Positions 24,979-33,760 of a stretch of 64,000 bases of DNA are shown piece by piece (position 1 is the first letter of the stretch; each line of letters opens with the position of its first letter). The notes under the pieces were generated by a model. The model saw only the letters and a program-made list of their open reading frames with translations. It did no database searches and was not told the origin of the DNA. A program made the position numbers and the translations under genes. The stretch comes from Actinomadura rupiterrae (GTDB taxonomy: Bacteria; Actinomycetota; Actinomycetes; Streptosporangiales; Streptosporangiaceae). Where the stretch lies: contig NZ_JAMZEA010000005.1 of NCBI RefSeq assembly GCF_024172125.1, forward strand, positions 186,001 through 250,000. Reading direction: 5' to 3'.

Positions 24979-27900
24979 GTGAGCCGTCAGTTCCGGCCCC
25001 TGCCAGCGCAGGTCGATCTTCCCGCGCTGGAGCGGGACATGCTGCGCCGCTGGCAGCAGAACAAGATCTTCGAGCGGTCGCTGGAGCGCACCGCCGGCGG
25101 CCCCCGCTGGGTGTTCTACGAGGGCCCGCCCACCGCGAACGGCATGCCCGGCGTGCACCACGTCGAGGCGCGCGTGTTCAAGGACGTCTTCCCGCGGTTC
25201 AAGACCATGAAGGGCTACCACGTCCCGCGCAAGGCGGGCTGGGACTGCCACGGCCTGCCCGTCGAGGTCGCCGTCGAGAAGGAGCTCGGCCTCACCGGCA
25301 AGAAGGACATCGAGGAGTACGGCGTCGCGGCGTTCAACGACCGCTGCCGCGAGTCGGTCCTGCGCCACGTGGACGCCTTCGAGGAGATGACCGAGCGGAT
25401 GGGCTACTGGGTCGACATGTCCCAGGCCTACCGCACGATGGACCCGTCCTACGTCCAGGCCGTCTGGTGGTCGCTGAAGCAGGTCTTCGACAAGGGGCTG
25501 CTGTTCCGCGACTTCCGCATCACGCCGTACTGCCCGCGCTGCGGGACGGGCCTGTCCGACCACGAGCTGGGCCAGCCCGGCGGCTACGAGACGATCTCCA
25601 GCCCGTCGGTGTACGTGCGGATGCCGGTCACGTCCGGTCCGCTGGCCGACCTGGGCGCCAAGCTGCTCATCTGGACGACGACGCCGTGGACGCTGGTGTC
25701 GAACACCGCCGTCGCCGTCCACCCGGACGTCACCTACGTCGCCGCCCGCCCGGCGGACTCCGACGAGGTGCTCGTGGTGGCCGAGCCGCTGCTGGCGCAG
25801 GTGCTCGGCGAGGGCGCGGAGGTCCTGGCGTCCTTCCAGGGCCGCGAGCTGGAGCGGACGCCGTACAAGCGGCCGTTCGACCTGGTCGAGATCCCCGACG
25901 CGCACTACGTCGTGCTGGGCGACTACGTCACCGTCGAGGACGGCACGGGCCTCGTCCACCAGGCGCCCGCGTTCGGCGGCGACGACATGGCCGTCTGCAA
26001 GAGCTACGGCATGCCGATCGTGAACCCGATCGGCCCGGACGGCCGGTTCTACGCGGACGTCCCGTTCGTCGGCGGCAAGTTCTTCAAGGACGCCGACGAG
26101 GAGCTGACCGAGGACCTGCGGATCCGCGGCCTGCTGTTCAAGGGCGGCCACTTCGACCACAGCTACCCGCACTGCTGGCGCTGCCACACGCCGCTGCTCT
26201 ACTACGCGCTCCCCGCCTGGTACATCCGCACCACGGCGGTCAAGGAGCGGCTGCTTGAGGAGAACGCGAAGACGAACTGGTTCCCCGAGACGGTGAAGGA
26301 GGGCCGGTACGGCGAGTGGCTGCGCAACAACGTCGACTGGTCGCTGTCCCGCAGCCGCTACTGGGGCACGCCGCTCCCCCTGTGGGTCTGCGAGGACGAC
26401 GAGGACCACATCACCTGCGTCGGCTCCCTGGCCGAGCTAGGTGAGCTGGCCGGACGCGACCTGGCCGCGCTGGAGCCGCACCGCCCGTACGTGGACGACG
26501 TCACCTTCGCCTGCCCGACCTGCGGCGGCACCGCCCGGCGCGTCCCGGACGTGATCGACGCCTGGTACGACTCGGGCTCGATGCCGTTCGCGCAGTGGGG
26601 CGCCCCGCTACAGAACCAGGACGTGTTCGAGAAGTCCTACCCCGCGCAGTTCATCTGCGAGGCGCAGGACCAGACGCGCGGCTGGTTCTACTCGCTGATG
26701 GCCGTCGGGACGCTCGTGTTCGACCGGTCGTCCTACGAGAACGTCCTGTGCCTCGGCCTGATCCTCGCCGAGGACGGCCGGAAGATGAGCAAGCACCTCG
26801 GCAACGTGCTGCAGCCCATCCCGCTGATGGACGACCACGGCGCGGACGCGCTGCGCTGGTACATGGCGGCGAGCGGCCTTCCGTGGGCGTCCCGCCGGGT
26901 CGGCCACAACGCGCTGGAGGAGATCGTCCGGAAGGTGCTCCTCACCTACTGGAACACCGCGTCGTTCTTCGTCCTGTACGCCAACGCCGCAGGTGAGGGC
27001 GAGGGCAAGCGCGCCTGGACGCCGGACCGCGCCGCCGAGGCGCCCGCTCCGGCGGACCGTCCGCTGCTGGACCGGTGGGCGCTCGCCGAGCTGCACCGGA
27101 CCGTCCGCGAGGTGGACGACGCGCTGGAGGAGTTCGACACCGCCCGCGCGGGCCGCCGCCTCTCCGAGTTCGTCGACGACCTGTCCAACTGGTACGTCCG
27201 GCGGTCCCGGCGGCGGTTCTGGGCGGGCCCGGAGACGCCCGAGGGCGCCTCGGCGTTCGCGACGCTCTACGAGTGCCTGGAGACGCTGACCCGGCTCATG
27301 GCCCCGCTCGCGCCGTTCATCACCGACCACGTGTGGGACGTGATCCGGCCCGAGGACGCGCCCGAGTCGGTGCACCTCGCGTCCTGGCCGGACGTCCGCG
27401 AGGACCTGCTGGACGCCGCGCTCACCGAGCGGATGGCGCTCGTCCGGCGGCTGGTGGAGTTGGGCCGCGCGGCGCGCGTCGCGTCCGGCGTCCGGACCCG
27501 GCAGCCGCTCGGCCGCGCCCTCGCCGGCGCGCCCGGCTGGGCCGCCCTGCCGGACGAGCTGCGCGCGCAGATCACCGACGAGCTGAACGTCCAGTCCGTC
27601 CAGGACCTGGCGTCCATCGGCGGCGACCTGGTCGAGTACGAGGTCAAGCCGAACTTCCGCTCGCTCGGCGGCCGGTTCAAGAAGGATGCGCCGAAGGTCG
27701 CGAAGGCGGTCACCTCCGCCGACCCGGCCGCGCTGGTCGGCGCGCTGCGCGGGCCGTCCGGCTCGGCGAGCGTGGACGCCGAGGGTGTCGGGACGGTCGA
27801 GCTGACCGCGGACGACGTGATCGTCACCGAGCGGCCGAAGTCCGGCTGGGCGGTCGAGTCCGGGCAGGGCGAGACCGTCGCGCTCGACCTGACAGTCACG

Positions 27901-28167
27901 CCGGAGCTGCGTCGGGCCGGGCTGGTGCGCGAGGTCGTCCGGCTCGTCCAGGACAGCCGCAAGGCCCTCGGCCTGGACGTCACCGACCGGATCGAGCTGT
28001 GGTGGGACGCCCCGGGCGGCGACCTCGCCGAGGCGCTCCGCGAGCACACCGGCGTCCTGGCGGGCGAGGTCCTCGCGGTCGCGGTCACCGAGGGACGCCC
28101 CGACGCCGACCTCCAGGCCTTCAACGACGCCGAGCTCGGCCTCACCTACCGCCTCCGCCGCGCCTGA
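24979..28167 (+). CDS. ileS: isoleucyl-tRNA synthetase
   Basis: 1062 residues, class I synthetase. The HIGH-type motif is in GPPTANGMPGVHH and the KMSKS-type in GRKMSKHLGN; the WWSLK and WTTTPWTLVSNTAVAV stretches mark the editing domain entry. Two Cys pairs (CPRCG, CPTCGG) are present. Length and motifs point to the eukaryote-like IleS2 type usual in actinobacteria, which is often mupirocin-insensitive; that is family knowledge. GTG 24979 is chosen over the longer frame from 24907, because GGAGG (24964-24968) precedes it and is the element sequestered by the T-box. Confidence 0.97.
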   Translation: MSRQFRPLPAQVDLPALERDMLRRWQQNKIFERSLERTAGGPRWVFYEGPPTANGMPGVHHVEARVFKDVFPRFKTMKGYHVPRKAGWDCHGLPVEVAVEKELGLTGKKDIEEYGVAAFNDRCRESVLRHVDAFEEMTERMGYWVDMSQAYRTMDPSYVQAVWWSLKQVFDKGLLFRDFRITPYCPRCGTGLSDHELGQPGGYETISSPSVYVRMPVTSGPLADLGAKLLIWTTTPWTLVSNTAVAVHPDVTYVAARPADSDEVLVVAEPLLAQVLGEGAEVLASFQGRELERTPYKRPFDLVEIPDAHYVVLGDYVTVEDGTGLVHQAPAFGGDDMAVCKSYGMPIVNPIGPDGRFYADVPFVGGKFFKDADEELTEDLRIRGLLFKGGHFDHSYPHCWRCHTPLLYYALPAWYIRTTAVKERLLEENAKTNWFPETVKEGRYGEWLRNNVDWSLSRSRYWGTPLPLWVCEDDEDHITCVGSLAELGELAGRDLAALEPHRPYVDDVTFACPTCGGTARRVPDVIDAWYDSGSMPFAQWGAPLQNQDVFEKSYPAQFICEAQDQTRGWFYSLMAVGTLVFDRSSYENVLCLGLILAEDGRKMSKHLGNVLQPIPLMDDHGADALRWYMAASGLPWASRRVGHNALEEIVRKVLLTYWNTASFFVLYANAAGEGEGKRAWTPDRAAEAPAPADRPLLDRWALAELHRTVREVDDALEEFDTARAGRRLSEFVDDLSNWYVRRSRRRFWAGPETPEGASAFATLYECLETLTRLMAPLAPFITDHVWDVIRPEDAPESVHLASWPDVREDLLDAALTERMALVRRLVELGRAARVASGVRTRQPLGRALAGAPGWAALPDELRAQITDELNVQSVQDLASIGGDLVEYEVKPNFRSLGGRFKKDAPKVAKAVTSADPAALVGALRGPSGSASVDAEGVGTVELTADDVIVTERPKSGWAVESGQGETVALDLTVTPELRRAGLVREVVRLVQDSRKALGLDVTDRIELWWDAPGGDLAEALREHTGVLAGEVLAVAVTEGRPDADLQAFNDAELGLTYRLRRA

Positions 28168-28176
28168 CCCCTCTCC

Positions 28177-28212
28177 GACGCCGGGCGCCCCTCCCAAGGG
28201 ACGCCCGGCGTC
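28177..28212 (+). terminator. ileS terminator hairpin
   Basis: GACGCCGGGCG (28177-28187) pairs with CGCCCGGCGTC (28202-28212), 11 bp, with an inner CCC/GGG pairing possible. It begins 10 nt after the ileS stop. Confidence 0.8.
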
Positions 28213-28260
28213 CGCATTACCCCACCGCACAACGCAACGCCCTTCAACACCCGCCGCAAC

Positions 28261-28530
28261 GCACACCGCAACGTCCGCACGGCGCAACGTCGGCACGGCG
28301 CAACGTCGGCACGGCGCAACGTCGGCACGGCGCAACGTCGGCACGGCGCGACATCGGCACACCGCAACGTCCGCACACCGACACGTCCGCACACCGCAAC
28401 GCCGCACGGCGCACGGCGCGACGTCGGCACAGCGCCACGGCGGGACGTCGGCACGGCGGCATGGCACGGCGGCACGCCGCGACGGTCGGCGCGTCGGCAC
28501 GGTGGCACGGCGGACGGCACGACGCGATGG
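28261..28530. repeat. 16-bp tandem array
   Basis: Contiguous 16-bp units built on GCACGGCGCAACGTCG, perfect for four copies around 28278-28341, then decaying to 28530. Follows the ileS terminator; no gene in 28213-28600. Confidence 0.9.
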
Positions 28531-28607
28531 ACGGCGCGACGGGGAGCTTGGCGGAGGGCTCGACGTGCGTCTCGATGGTCGGCGCGGCGGGTGGATCGGC
28601 GGGTGGC

Positions 28608-28637
28608 TTAGACACGACGTATCGCGTTTGCCATGAT
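28608..28637 (+). promoter_or_regulatory. candidate promoter of the DUF1707 gene
   Basis: TTAGAC (28608-28613), 18-bp spacer, CATGAT (28632-28637), then 6 nt to the GTG. The start point would fall on or beside the start codon. Confidence 0.5.
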
Positions 28638-28643
28638 GTCGGG

Positions 28644-29531
28644 GTGAACCTTCCCGACCCCCCATCTCCCGCCGGGCCGGAGCGGCCCTCGGACGCGGCG
28701 CAGGGACCGGAGCCGGCCCCGGCGGCGCGCCCCGGCCCGGGCGGCATGCGCGCCTCGGACGCCGACCGCGACAAGGTGGCCGACCGCCTCCGCGAGGCGC
28801 TCGCCGACGGCCGGATCACCGCGGAGGAGCACGCCGAGCGGATCGACGCCGTCTACAAGGCCAAGACGTACGCCGAGCTGGAACCGGTGCTCGCCGACCT
28901 GCCCGGTGGCGGCGGTCCCGCGCCGTCCGCGCCGGTGGACGCCGCAGGGCGCGCCCCGGCCGCGCCGCCGCGCACCGAGCCGGGCACCGCCGTCGCGATC
29001 CTCACTGAGACCAAGCGCGCCGGGCGCTGGCTCGTGGAGCCGCAGTCGCACGCCAACGTCCTGCTCGGCAAGGTCATGCTGGACCTGCGGCAGGCCGTGC
29101 TGTCCCAGCGCGAGGTGACGATCAACTGCTCCTGCGTGCTGGGCGAGGTCGAGATCATCGTCCCGCCGGGTGTGCGGGTGCTGTGCTCGGCCACCGCGGT
29201 CCTCGGCCAGGTCGAGATCCCGTTCGACGACCCCGAGGACCCGGACCCGCCGACCGTGCGGATCACCGGCTTCACCCTGCTCGGCCAGATCGGCGTCCGC
29301 CGCCGCGCGGTCGGCGAGGCCAGCCTGTCCGAGCGGGTCAAGCAGATCGCCGAGGAGCGCGTGCACGACCACCTGCTGGGCCACGAGCGCCGCCGGGAGG
29401 CCGTCCGGGACGCCCGCGAGCAGCACCGCCGCGCGGTCGAAGAGGCCCGCGAGGAGCGCATCCGCAGCCGCGACCAGCGCCGCGAGCACCTCCGCGAACT
29501 ACGCGACGAACGCCGCCGCCACCGCCACTGA
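28644..29531 (+). CDS. DUF1707 / LiaF-like stress-sensing protein
   Basis: 295 residues. DUF1707 (about 36-87: RASDADRDKVADRLREALADGRITAEEHAERIDAVYKAKT in overlapping pieces of the family pattern) is followed by a C-terminal domain of the LiaF/YvqF cell-wall-antibiotic-response type, a beta-rich fold with VTINCSCVLGEVEIIVPPGV and GFTLLGQIGVRRR. No membrane segment is seen. The last 60 residues are a very charged Arg/Glu helix, probably coiled coil. Related proteins modulate envelope stress or are anchored beside division genes; function here unknown. GTG 28644 fits a leaderless start. Confidence 0.82.
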   Translation: MNLPDPPSPAGPERPSDAAQGPEPAPAARPGPGGMRASDADRDKVADRLREALADGRITAEEHAERIDAVYKAKTYAELEPVLADLPGGGGPAPSAPVDAAGRAPAAPPRTEPGTAVAILTETKRAGRWLVEPQSHANVLLGKVMLDLRQAVLSQREVTINCSCVLGEVEIIVPPGVRVLCSATAVLGQVEIPFDDPEDPDPPTVRITGFTLLGQIGVRRRAVGEASLSERVKQIAEERVHDHLLGHERRREAVRDAREQHRRAVEEAREERIRSRDQRREHLRELRDERRRHRH

Positions 29532-29689
29532 CCGCCCACCAACGCGCCCGCCCACAACCGCCCCAGCGCAACAACGCGAGCCCGCCCACGCAACCCCCGC
29601 GCCGCGTCCCTCCCAACGCGCGCTCTGCCGCAGAACTTGAAGCGGCCCAACACGCCGGCCCCACAACACGGCCGCTGAGCCGCGGGACC

Positions 29690-30130
29690 TGGACGCGGGC
29701 GGGGAGGCCGGCCGCGGAGGCCGGACGCGGAGGCCGCACGCGGGAGCGCCGGCGCTGAGACACGGGCGCTGAGACGCGCGGGCGCGGGCGCCGGGGCTGG
29801 ACGCGGGCGGCGGGAGCTGGACGTAGACGCCGGAGGCCGGACACAGGCGCTGAGGCCGGACACAGGCGCGGCCGCTGAGACGCGCGAGCGCGGAGGCTGG
29901 ACGCGCAGGCGCGGGGGGCTGGACGCGGGCACGGGAGCTGGACGCGGGCGCGGAGGCCGGACGCGGAGGCCAGACGCGGGCGCGGGCGCTGAGACGCGCG
30001 GGCGCGGGCGCTGAGACGCGCGGGCGCGGGCGCTGAGACGCGCGGGCGCGGGCGCTGAGACGCGCGGGCGCGGAGGCTGAGACGCGGGCGCGGGCGCGGG
30101 AGCTGGACGTTGGGGGCGGGGGCTGGACGT
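29690..30130. repeat. GCTGAGACGCG array with 22-bp core
   Basis: Degenerate GGAGGCCGGACGCGG and GGCGCTGAGACGCG units, becoming a perfect 22-bp tandem (starts at 29988, 30010, 30032, 30054). It fills the gap between the convergent DUF1707 gene and the knuckle membrane protein, ending just before the terminator of the latter. No gene seen in 29532-30144. Confidence 0.9.
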
Positions 30131-30144
30131 GGGGTTTAGATATT

Positions 30145-30179
30145 GAAACGGCCGTCCCCTTTGTGGGGGCGGCCGTTTC
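30145..30179 (-). terminator. hairpin terminator
   Basis: GAAACGGCCGTCCCC (30145-30159) against GGGGGCGGCCGTTTC (30165-30179): 15 pairs with one G-T, 5-nt loop. It is 13 nt beyond the stop of the minus-strand gene at 30193 and can also stop plus-strand transcripts. Confidence 0.85.
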
Positions 30180-30192
30180 GGGTGGTGTCTTT

Positions 30193-31608
30193 TCAGTCGC
30201 GGGCGTGTTCGCGGTCGGGCTGGCAGACCAGGCACGGGGTGCAGCCGCGCTCCTTGGCCTCGCTGCGCGGGAGGGTCTCCAGGTCTTCGGCGTCGTCACC
30301 GATGTCCTCGATCAGGGCGCAGTCGGGGCGGTGGTAGCGCTTGGTGCCGCTGAGGATGCGCACCTGCGGCTCCGCGGCCCCGGCGGCGGACGCGGCGGCG
30401 GGCTTCGGCTCGGCGGCGGGCTCGGCAGGCGCGGCGTCCTCAGCGTCCTCGGGGGCTGCGGGCTCGTCGGCTGCGGACGCTTCGGGCTCAGCCTGCGCGT
30501 CGTCCTCGGTCTGGTCGGCGGATTCGCGGGGACGCGGCGGGGCGGTGGCCTCGGGGGCGGCCGTCTCGGCCGGCTCGACCTCCGGCTCCTCGGCGGGCTC
30601 GGGCTCGGCGGGGGCCGCAGGGGCCTTCTCGGCGACCGTGGCGACCGGAGCCTTCTTCTCCTCCGGTTCGGGCGTCTCGTCCGCGCTGGAGGGCTCTGAG
30701 GGCGTCTCGGCGGCTTCGTCCGGCTTCGCCGGGGCGGCGGCCTCCGGAGCGGGCTCGGGCTCCGGCTCGGGGCGCGGCGCGGGCTCCGGCGGCGTGACGA
30801 CCGGGAGGTCGGTCAGGGTCGGCGTCACCGGCGGGGTCTCGGCGGGCACCCGGATGTCGGGGAGCGTGACGTCGCCTCGTCCGGACGGGGCGGGCGGCGG
30901 CGTGCTCGGCGCGGGCGCAGGCCACGCGGACGGCACCGACGGGGACGCGGACTCGGGACGCGGCGGCGCGGACGGGGACGCGGCGGACGCCACGGGGCCG
31001 GACGGGCCGGCGCCGGACGGCGCGTCACCCGGCTTCGCGTCCTCGGCGGCGGAGCTCCCGCCGACCGAGACGGACGCGCGCGCGGCGAGCGCGGTGTCGG
31101 GGAGGCAGGCGGTGCAGGGGCTGAAGCCCTCCTCGCGCGCCTCGACGTAGGTCAGCTCTTCCTTCTCGCGTCCGGCGAGCTGGCGGCAGGTGTCCAGGTG
31201 GTAGCGCTTGCGGCCGCGGACGACGAAGACGACCGCGTCGTCCGGGACGTCCACCGGCTGGGGCGGGATCGCGACCTCGTCGTCGGGGTCGCCGTCACCG
31301 CCGGGCTGCGGCGCGGTCCCGGCCGGGACCGGACGGCCCGCGGGCGCGCCCTTCTTGCCCTTCTTGCCCTTGGCGGCCTTGCGGTCGCGGCGCGAGGTCG
31401 CGGTGCCGCCGCCGAAGATCTCCTTGCGCCGCAGGAACACCCCGATGAGCAGGCAGAGCGCCGACACCAGGCTGACCGCGATGGAGGTGTAGATCACCAC
31501 GATGGCGTCCACACCGAACACCTGCGCGCTGTCGCCGTTGCCGGCGACGATCCCCGCCACCAGCAGGGCGATCGCCACCACCACGAGTACGCCACTCAGG
31601 ATGATCAC
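30193..31608 (-). CDS. membrane protein with two Ada-like Cys/His knuckles
   Basis: 471 residues. Two membrane segments (about 2-22 and 37-60) are followed by a Lys-rich patch, KAAKGKKGKKG. Two copies of a small zinc-ribbon-like motif come next: RYHLDTC...PCTAC with His137, Cys141, Cys165, Cys168, and RYHRPDC...PCLVC with His426, Cys430, Cys459, Cys462. The pattern recalls the Cys cluster of Ada-type metal-binding domains. Between them is a Pro/Ala/Glu-rich linker of about 240 residues. I recognise no named family. It lies directly before divIVA in the read direction opposite to the array, 149 nt downstream of divIVA, and may share its transcript. Possible roles: metal or thiol sensing at the membrane near the growth site. 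Confidence 0.82.
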   Translation of the reverse strand: MIILSGVLVVVAIALLVAGIVAGNGDSAQVFGVDAIVVIYTSIAVSLVSALCLLIGVFLRRKEIFGGGTATSRRDRKAAKGKKGKKGAPAGRPVPAGTAPQPGGDGDPDDEVAIPPQPVDVPDDAVVFVVRGRKRYHLDTCRQLAGREKEELTYVEAREEGFSPCTACLPDTALAARASVSVGGSSAAEDAKPGDAPSGAGPSGPVASAASPSAPPRPESASPSVPSAWPAPAPSTPPPAPSGRGDVTLPDIRVPAETPPVTPTLTDLPVVTPPEPAPRPEPEPEPAPEAAAPAKPDEAAETPSEPSSADETPEPEEKKAPVATVAEKAPAAPAEPEPAEEPEVEPAETAAPEATAPPRPRESADQTEDDAQAEPEASAADEPAAPEDAEDAAPAEPAAEPKPAAASAAGAAEPQVRILSGTKRYHRPDCALIEDIGDDAEDLETLPRSEAKERGCTPCLVCQPDREHARD

Positions 31609-31757
31609 AGGGTCTCTCTCTCCCTACGGGCCGCGCTCCCGGCCGCGTTCGGTCCGGTGAGCACCGCCGATGTGCCCGGACGCCGACGCCGCCGGGATGG
31701 CCCGTGGCCATCCGCGGCGCGGCTGTCGACAAGACACTATCGCCTGCGGGACGGGCG

Positions 31758-32696
31758 TCAGCGCCTCTCGTGCGGCGGGTTGTCGCCGCCGGCGTGGAAG
31801 GCCCCGGTCGCCGAGTGCTGCACCTGCTGGGTGTGCTGGGAGGCGTCGGGGGTGCCGAAGGGGGAGGTCCCGGTCGGGGAGCCGGCGCCGGAGGACGCGC
31901 CGTTGCGCTGGTCGGCGGGGGCGGCGATGGGCTGCGGGCCGGTCTGCGCGGCGCCGACGGCGGGGGTCGGGAACGCGCCGTTCTCGGCGGACCCGGCCTC
32001 CAGGTCGCGCAGCTGGCCCTCCAGGTACACCTTCAGGCGGCTGCGGTACTCGCGCTCGAACGCGCGCAGGTTGTCGACCTCGCGCTCCAGCTCCTCGCGC
32101 TGCTGCACGAGTGAGCCCATGACCTGGCGGTGCCGCTCCTGGGCGTCCCGGTCGAGGGCCTCGGCGCGGGACCGCGCCTCGGAGACGATCTGGTCGGCCT
32201 GGCGGCGCGCCTTGCCGAGGATCTCCTCGGCCTCGCGGCGGGCGCGGCCGAGCGTCTCGTCGGCCTCCCGGCGGGCGTCGGCGATGGCCTGGTCCGCGGT
32301 CTGCTGCGCGAGCGCCAGCACGCGGGCCGCGGTGTCCATGTTGTCCTCGCCGGACGGCTGGCCCATGCCGAGGCCGCCGAGCTGGCCGCCCAGCTGCCCG
32401 CCGCCGAGCTGCGCGGGCTCGGGCTCGGGCTGCTGCTGCACCGGCTCCGGCCGCGGCGGCTCGGGGATCTTGGTGACGTCCGGCTTGGGCTCGACGATCG
32501 GCGCGGCCATGGCGGGAACCTTGCCGCGCAAGCACTCGGCGAGCTTGGCGCGCAGCTCCTCGTTCTCCTGGATGAGGCGGTCGAGCTCCGACTCGACCTC
32601 GTCGAGGAAGGCGTCCACCTCCTCCTCGTCGTACCCCGGCCTGAGCCTGGTGGTACTGAACTGCTTGTTCCGCACATCGGCGGGTGTCAGCGGCAT
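31758..32696 (-). CDS. divIVA: DivIVA/Wag31 polar growth protein
   Basis: 312 residues. The N-terminal DivIVA domain (LTPADVRNKQFSTTRLRPGYDEEEVDAFLDEVE in shortened family form) is membrane-binding; a coiled coil covers about 26-60, and a second one, rich in ARREAEEIL and QADQIVSEARSRAEAL, about 125-235, with a Pro/Gln/Gly linker between. DivIVA marks the growing tips and recruits wall synthesis in filamentous actinobacteria. ATG 32696 has AAGGAG 5 nt upstream. The C-terminal 70 residues are disordered, with Gln/Ser/Gly. Confidence 0.96.
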   Translation of the reverse strand: MPLTPADVRNKQFSTTRLRPGYDEEEVDAFLDEVESELDRLIQENEELRAKLAECLRGKVPAMAAPIVEPKPDVTKIPEPPRPEPVQQQPEPEPAQLGGGQLGGQLGGLGMGQPSGEDNMDTAARVLALAQQTADQAIADARREADETLGRARREAEEILGKARRQADQIVSEARSRAEALDRDAQERHRQVMGSLVQQREELEREVDNLRAFEREYRSRLKVYLEGQLRDLEAGSAENGAFPTPAVGAAQTGPQPIAAPADQRNGASSGAGSPTGTSPFGTPDASQHTQQVQHSATGAFHAGGDNPPHERR

Positions 32697-32746
32697 GTTC
32701 GTCTCCTTGGCGCGCTTGGAGTCTGTCCGGTAAGGACGGTATCTGA

Positions 32747-33031
32747 TCAGAGCATCTGCACGAAGATGATCAAGACCCAGACCACAAGGAAGAGGAATGT
32801 GAAGCTGAGGTCCAATGCCACGTTACCCAGCCGTACGGGTGGGATGAAACGCCTGAGAAGTTTCAGTGGCGGATCGGTGACGGTGTAGACGGTCTCGGCG
32901 ATGACCAGGACCACCCCCGTCGGCCGCCACTCCCGGGCGAACGACCGCAGGACTTCGAGGACCAGCCTCCCGATGAGGAACAGGAGGAACAGGTACAGGA
33001 CGTATTGCAGGATCAGTCCAACGATATGCAC
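32747..33031 (-). CDS. YggT-family membrane protein
   Basis: 94 residues, two hydrophobic spans (about 4-22 and 70-92) joined by FAREWRPTGVVLVIAETVYTVTDPP with PLKLLRRFIPP, the conserved cytoplasmic loop of YggT. Function is not established; in this position between sepF and divIVA it is conserved in actinobacteria and some relatives affect division or osmotic tolerance. Confidence 0.93.
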   Translation of the reverse strand: MHIVGLILQYVLYLFLLFLIGRLVLEVLRSFAREWRPTGVVLVIAETVYTVTDPPLKLLRRFIPPVRLGNVALDLSFTFLFLVVWVLIIFVQML

Positions 33032-33076
33032 GGACGCTCTCTCGGTCTCGGCTGCTCAGCTCTGGCGCTGAACCCC

Positions 33077-33640
33077 TCAGCTCTGGTTGAAGAACCCTCG
33101 TTCCGCCATGCGGGCCTTGTCCTCCGCCGTCACCTCCACGTTGGCGGGCGACAGGAGGAACACCTTGTTGGTAACACGCTCGATGCTCCCGTGCAGGCCG
33201 AACACCAGACCTGCCGCGAAGTCGACCAGCCGTTTGGCGTCGCTGTCGACCATCTCGGTCAGGTTCATGATGACGGGCGTGCCCTCACGGAAGTGCTCCC
33301 CGATCGTCCGGGCCTCGTTGTAGGTCCTGGGGTGCAGCGTAGTGATGCGCGCAAGGTCGGCGGTGGCGGAGGACTCGTAGAGCGCCACCGAACGCCGGTC
33401 CGGGGCCGCCGGGACGAGATCGCGATCCCGGTCCGCCGCGTCGTCGGCTCGGGTAGGCTGACCGCCGGAGTCGTCCTCGCGGAGGCCGCCGCGCCGGCCG
33501 GGGGCCGGGTCGGTCTCGTCGTCGTAGACCTCGTACTCGTCGTAGTCGTCGTACTTGTCGTACTTGCTGAACTTCTCGTCGTAGCGGTCGTCCTCCACAA
33601 GGCCGAGGTAGACCGCCATCTTGCGCATCGCGCTGGCCAT
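33077..33640 (-). CDS. sepF: cell division protein SepF
   Basis: 187 residues. N-terminal amphipathic membrane anchor (MASAMRKMAVYLGLVEDD), a linker, then the SepF domain from about 85 (IMNLTEMVDSDAKRLVDFAAGLVFGL). SepF ties FtsZ filaments to the membrane in organisms without FtsA. The linker has a striking Tyr-Asp run, YDKYDDYDEYEVYDDE, about 25-42, making it very acidic and tyrosine-rich. A GTG upstream is not needed; ATG 33640 fits. Confidence 0.95.
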   Translation of the reverse strand: MASAMRKMAVYLGLVEDDRYDEKFSKYDKYDDYDEYEVYDDETDPAPGRRGGLREDDSGGQPTRADDAADRDRDLVPAAPDRRSVALYESSATADLARITTLHPRTYNEARTIGEHFREGTPVIMNLTEMVDSDAKRLVDFAAGLVFGLHGSIERVTNKVFLLSPANVEVTAEDKARMAERGFFNQS

Positions 33641-33760
33641 ACGCCCCTCCGTCGTCCTGTGGCCGCGGCGCCGGCGCCCCCTGCCGGGCCTGACGCCGCC
33701 GTCGGACTCTTCCGCCTGCCTGTGGAAACCGCCGTCCTGACGGCCGCCACTGGGGGGACA

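Noticed and set aside
24498..26258. 586-codon plus frame beginning before ileS
   Set aside because: It runs through the T-box and ileS in another frame; Arg/Pro/Gly composition is typical of a shadow.
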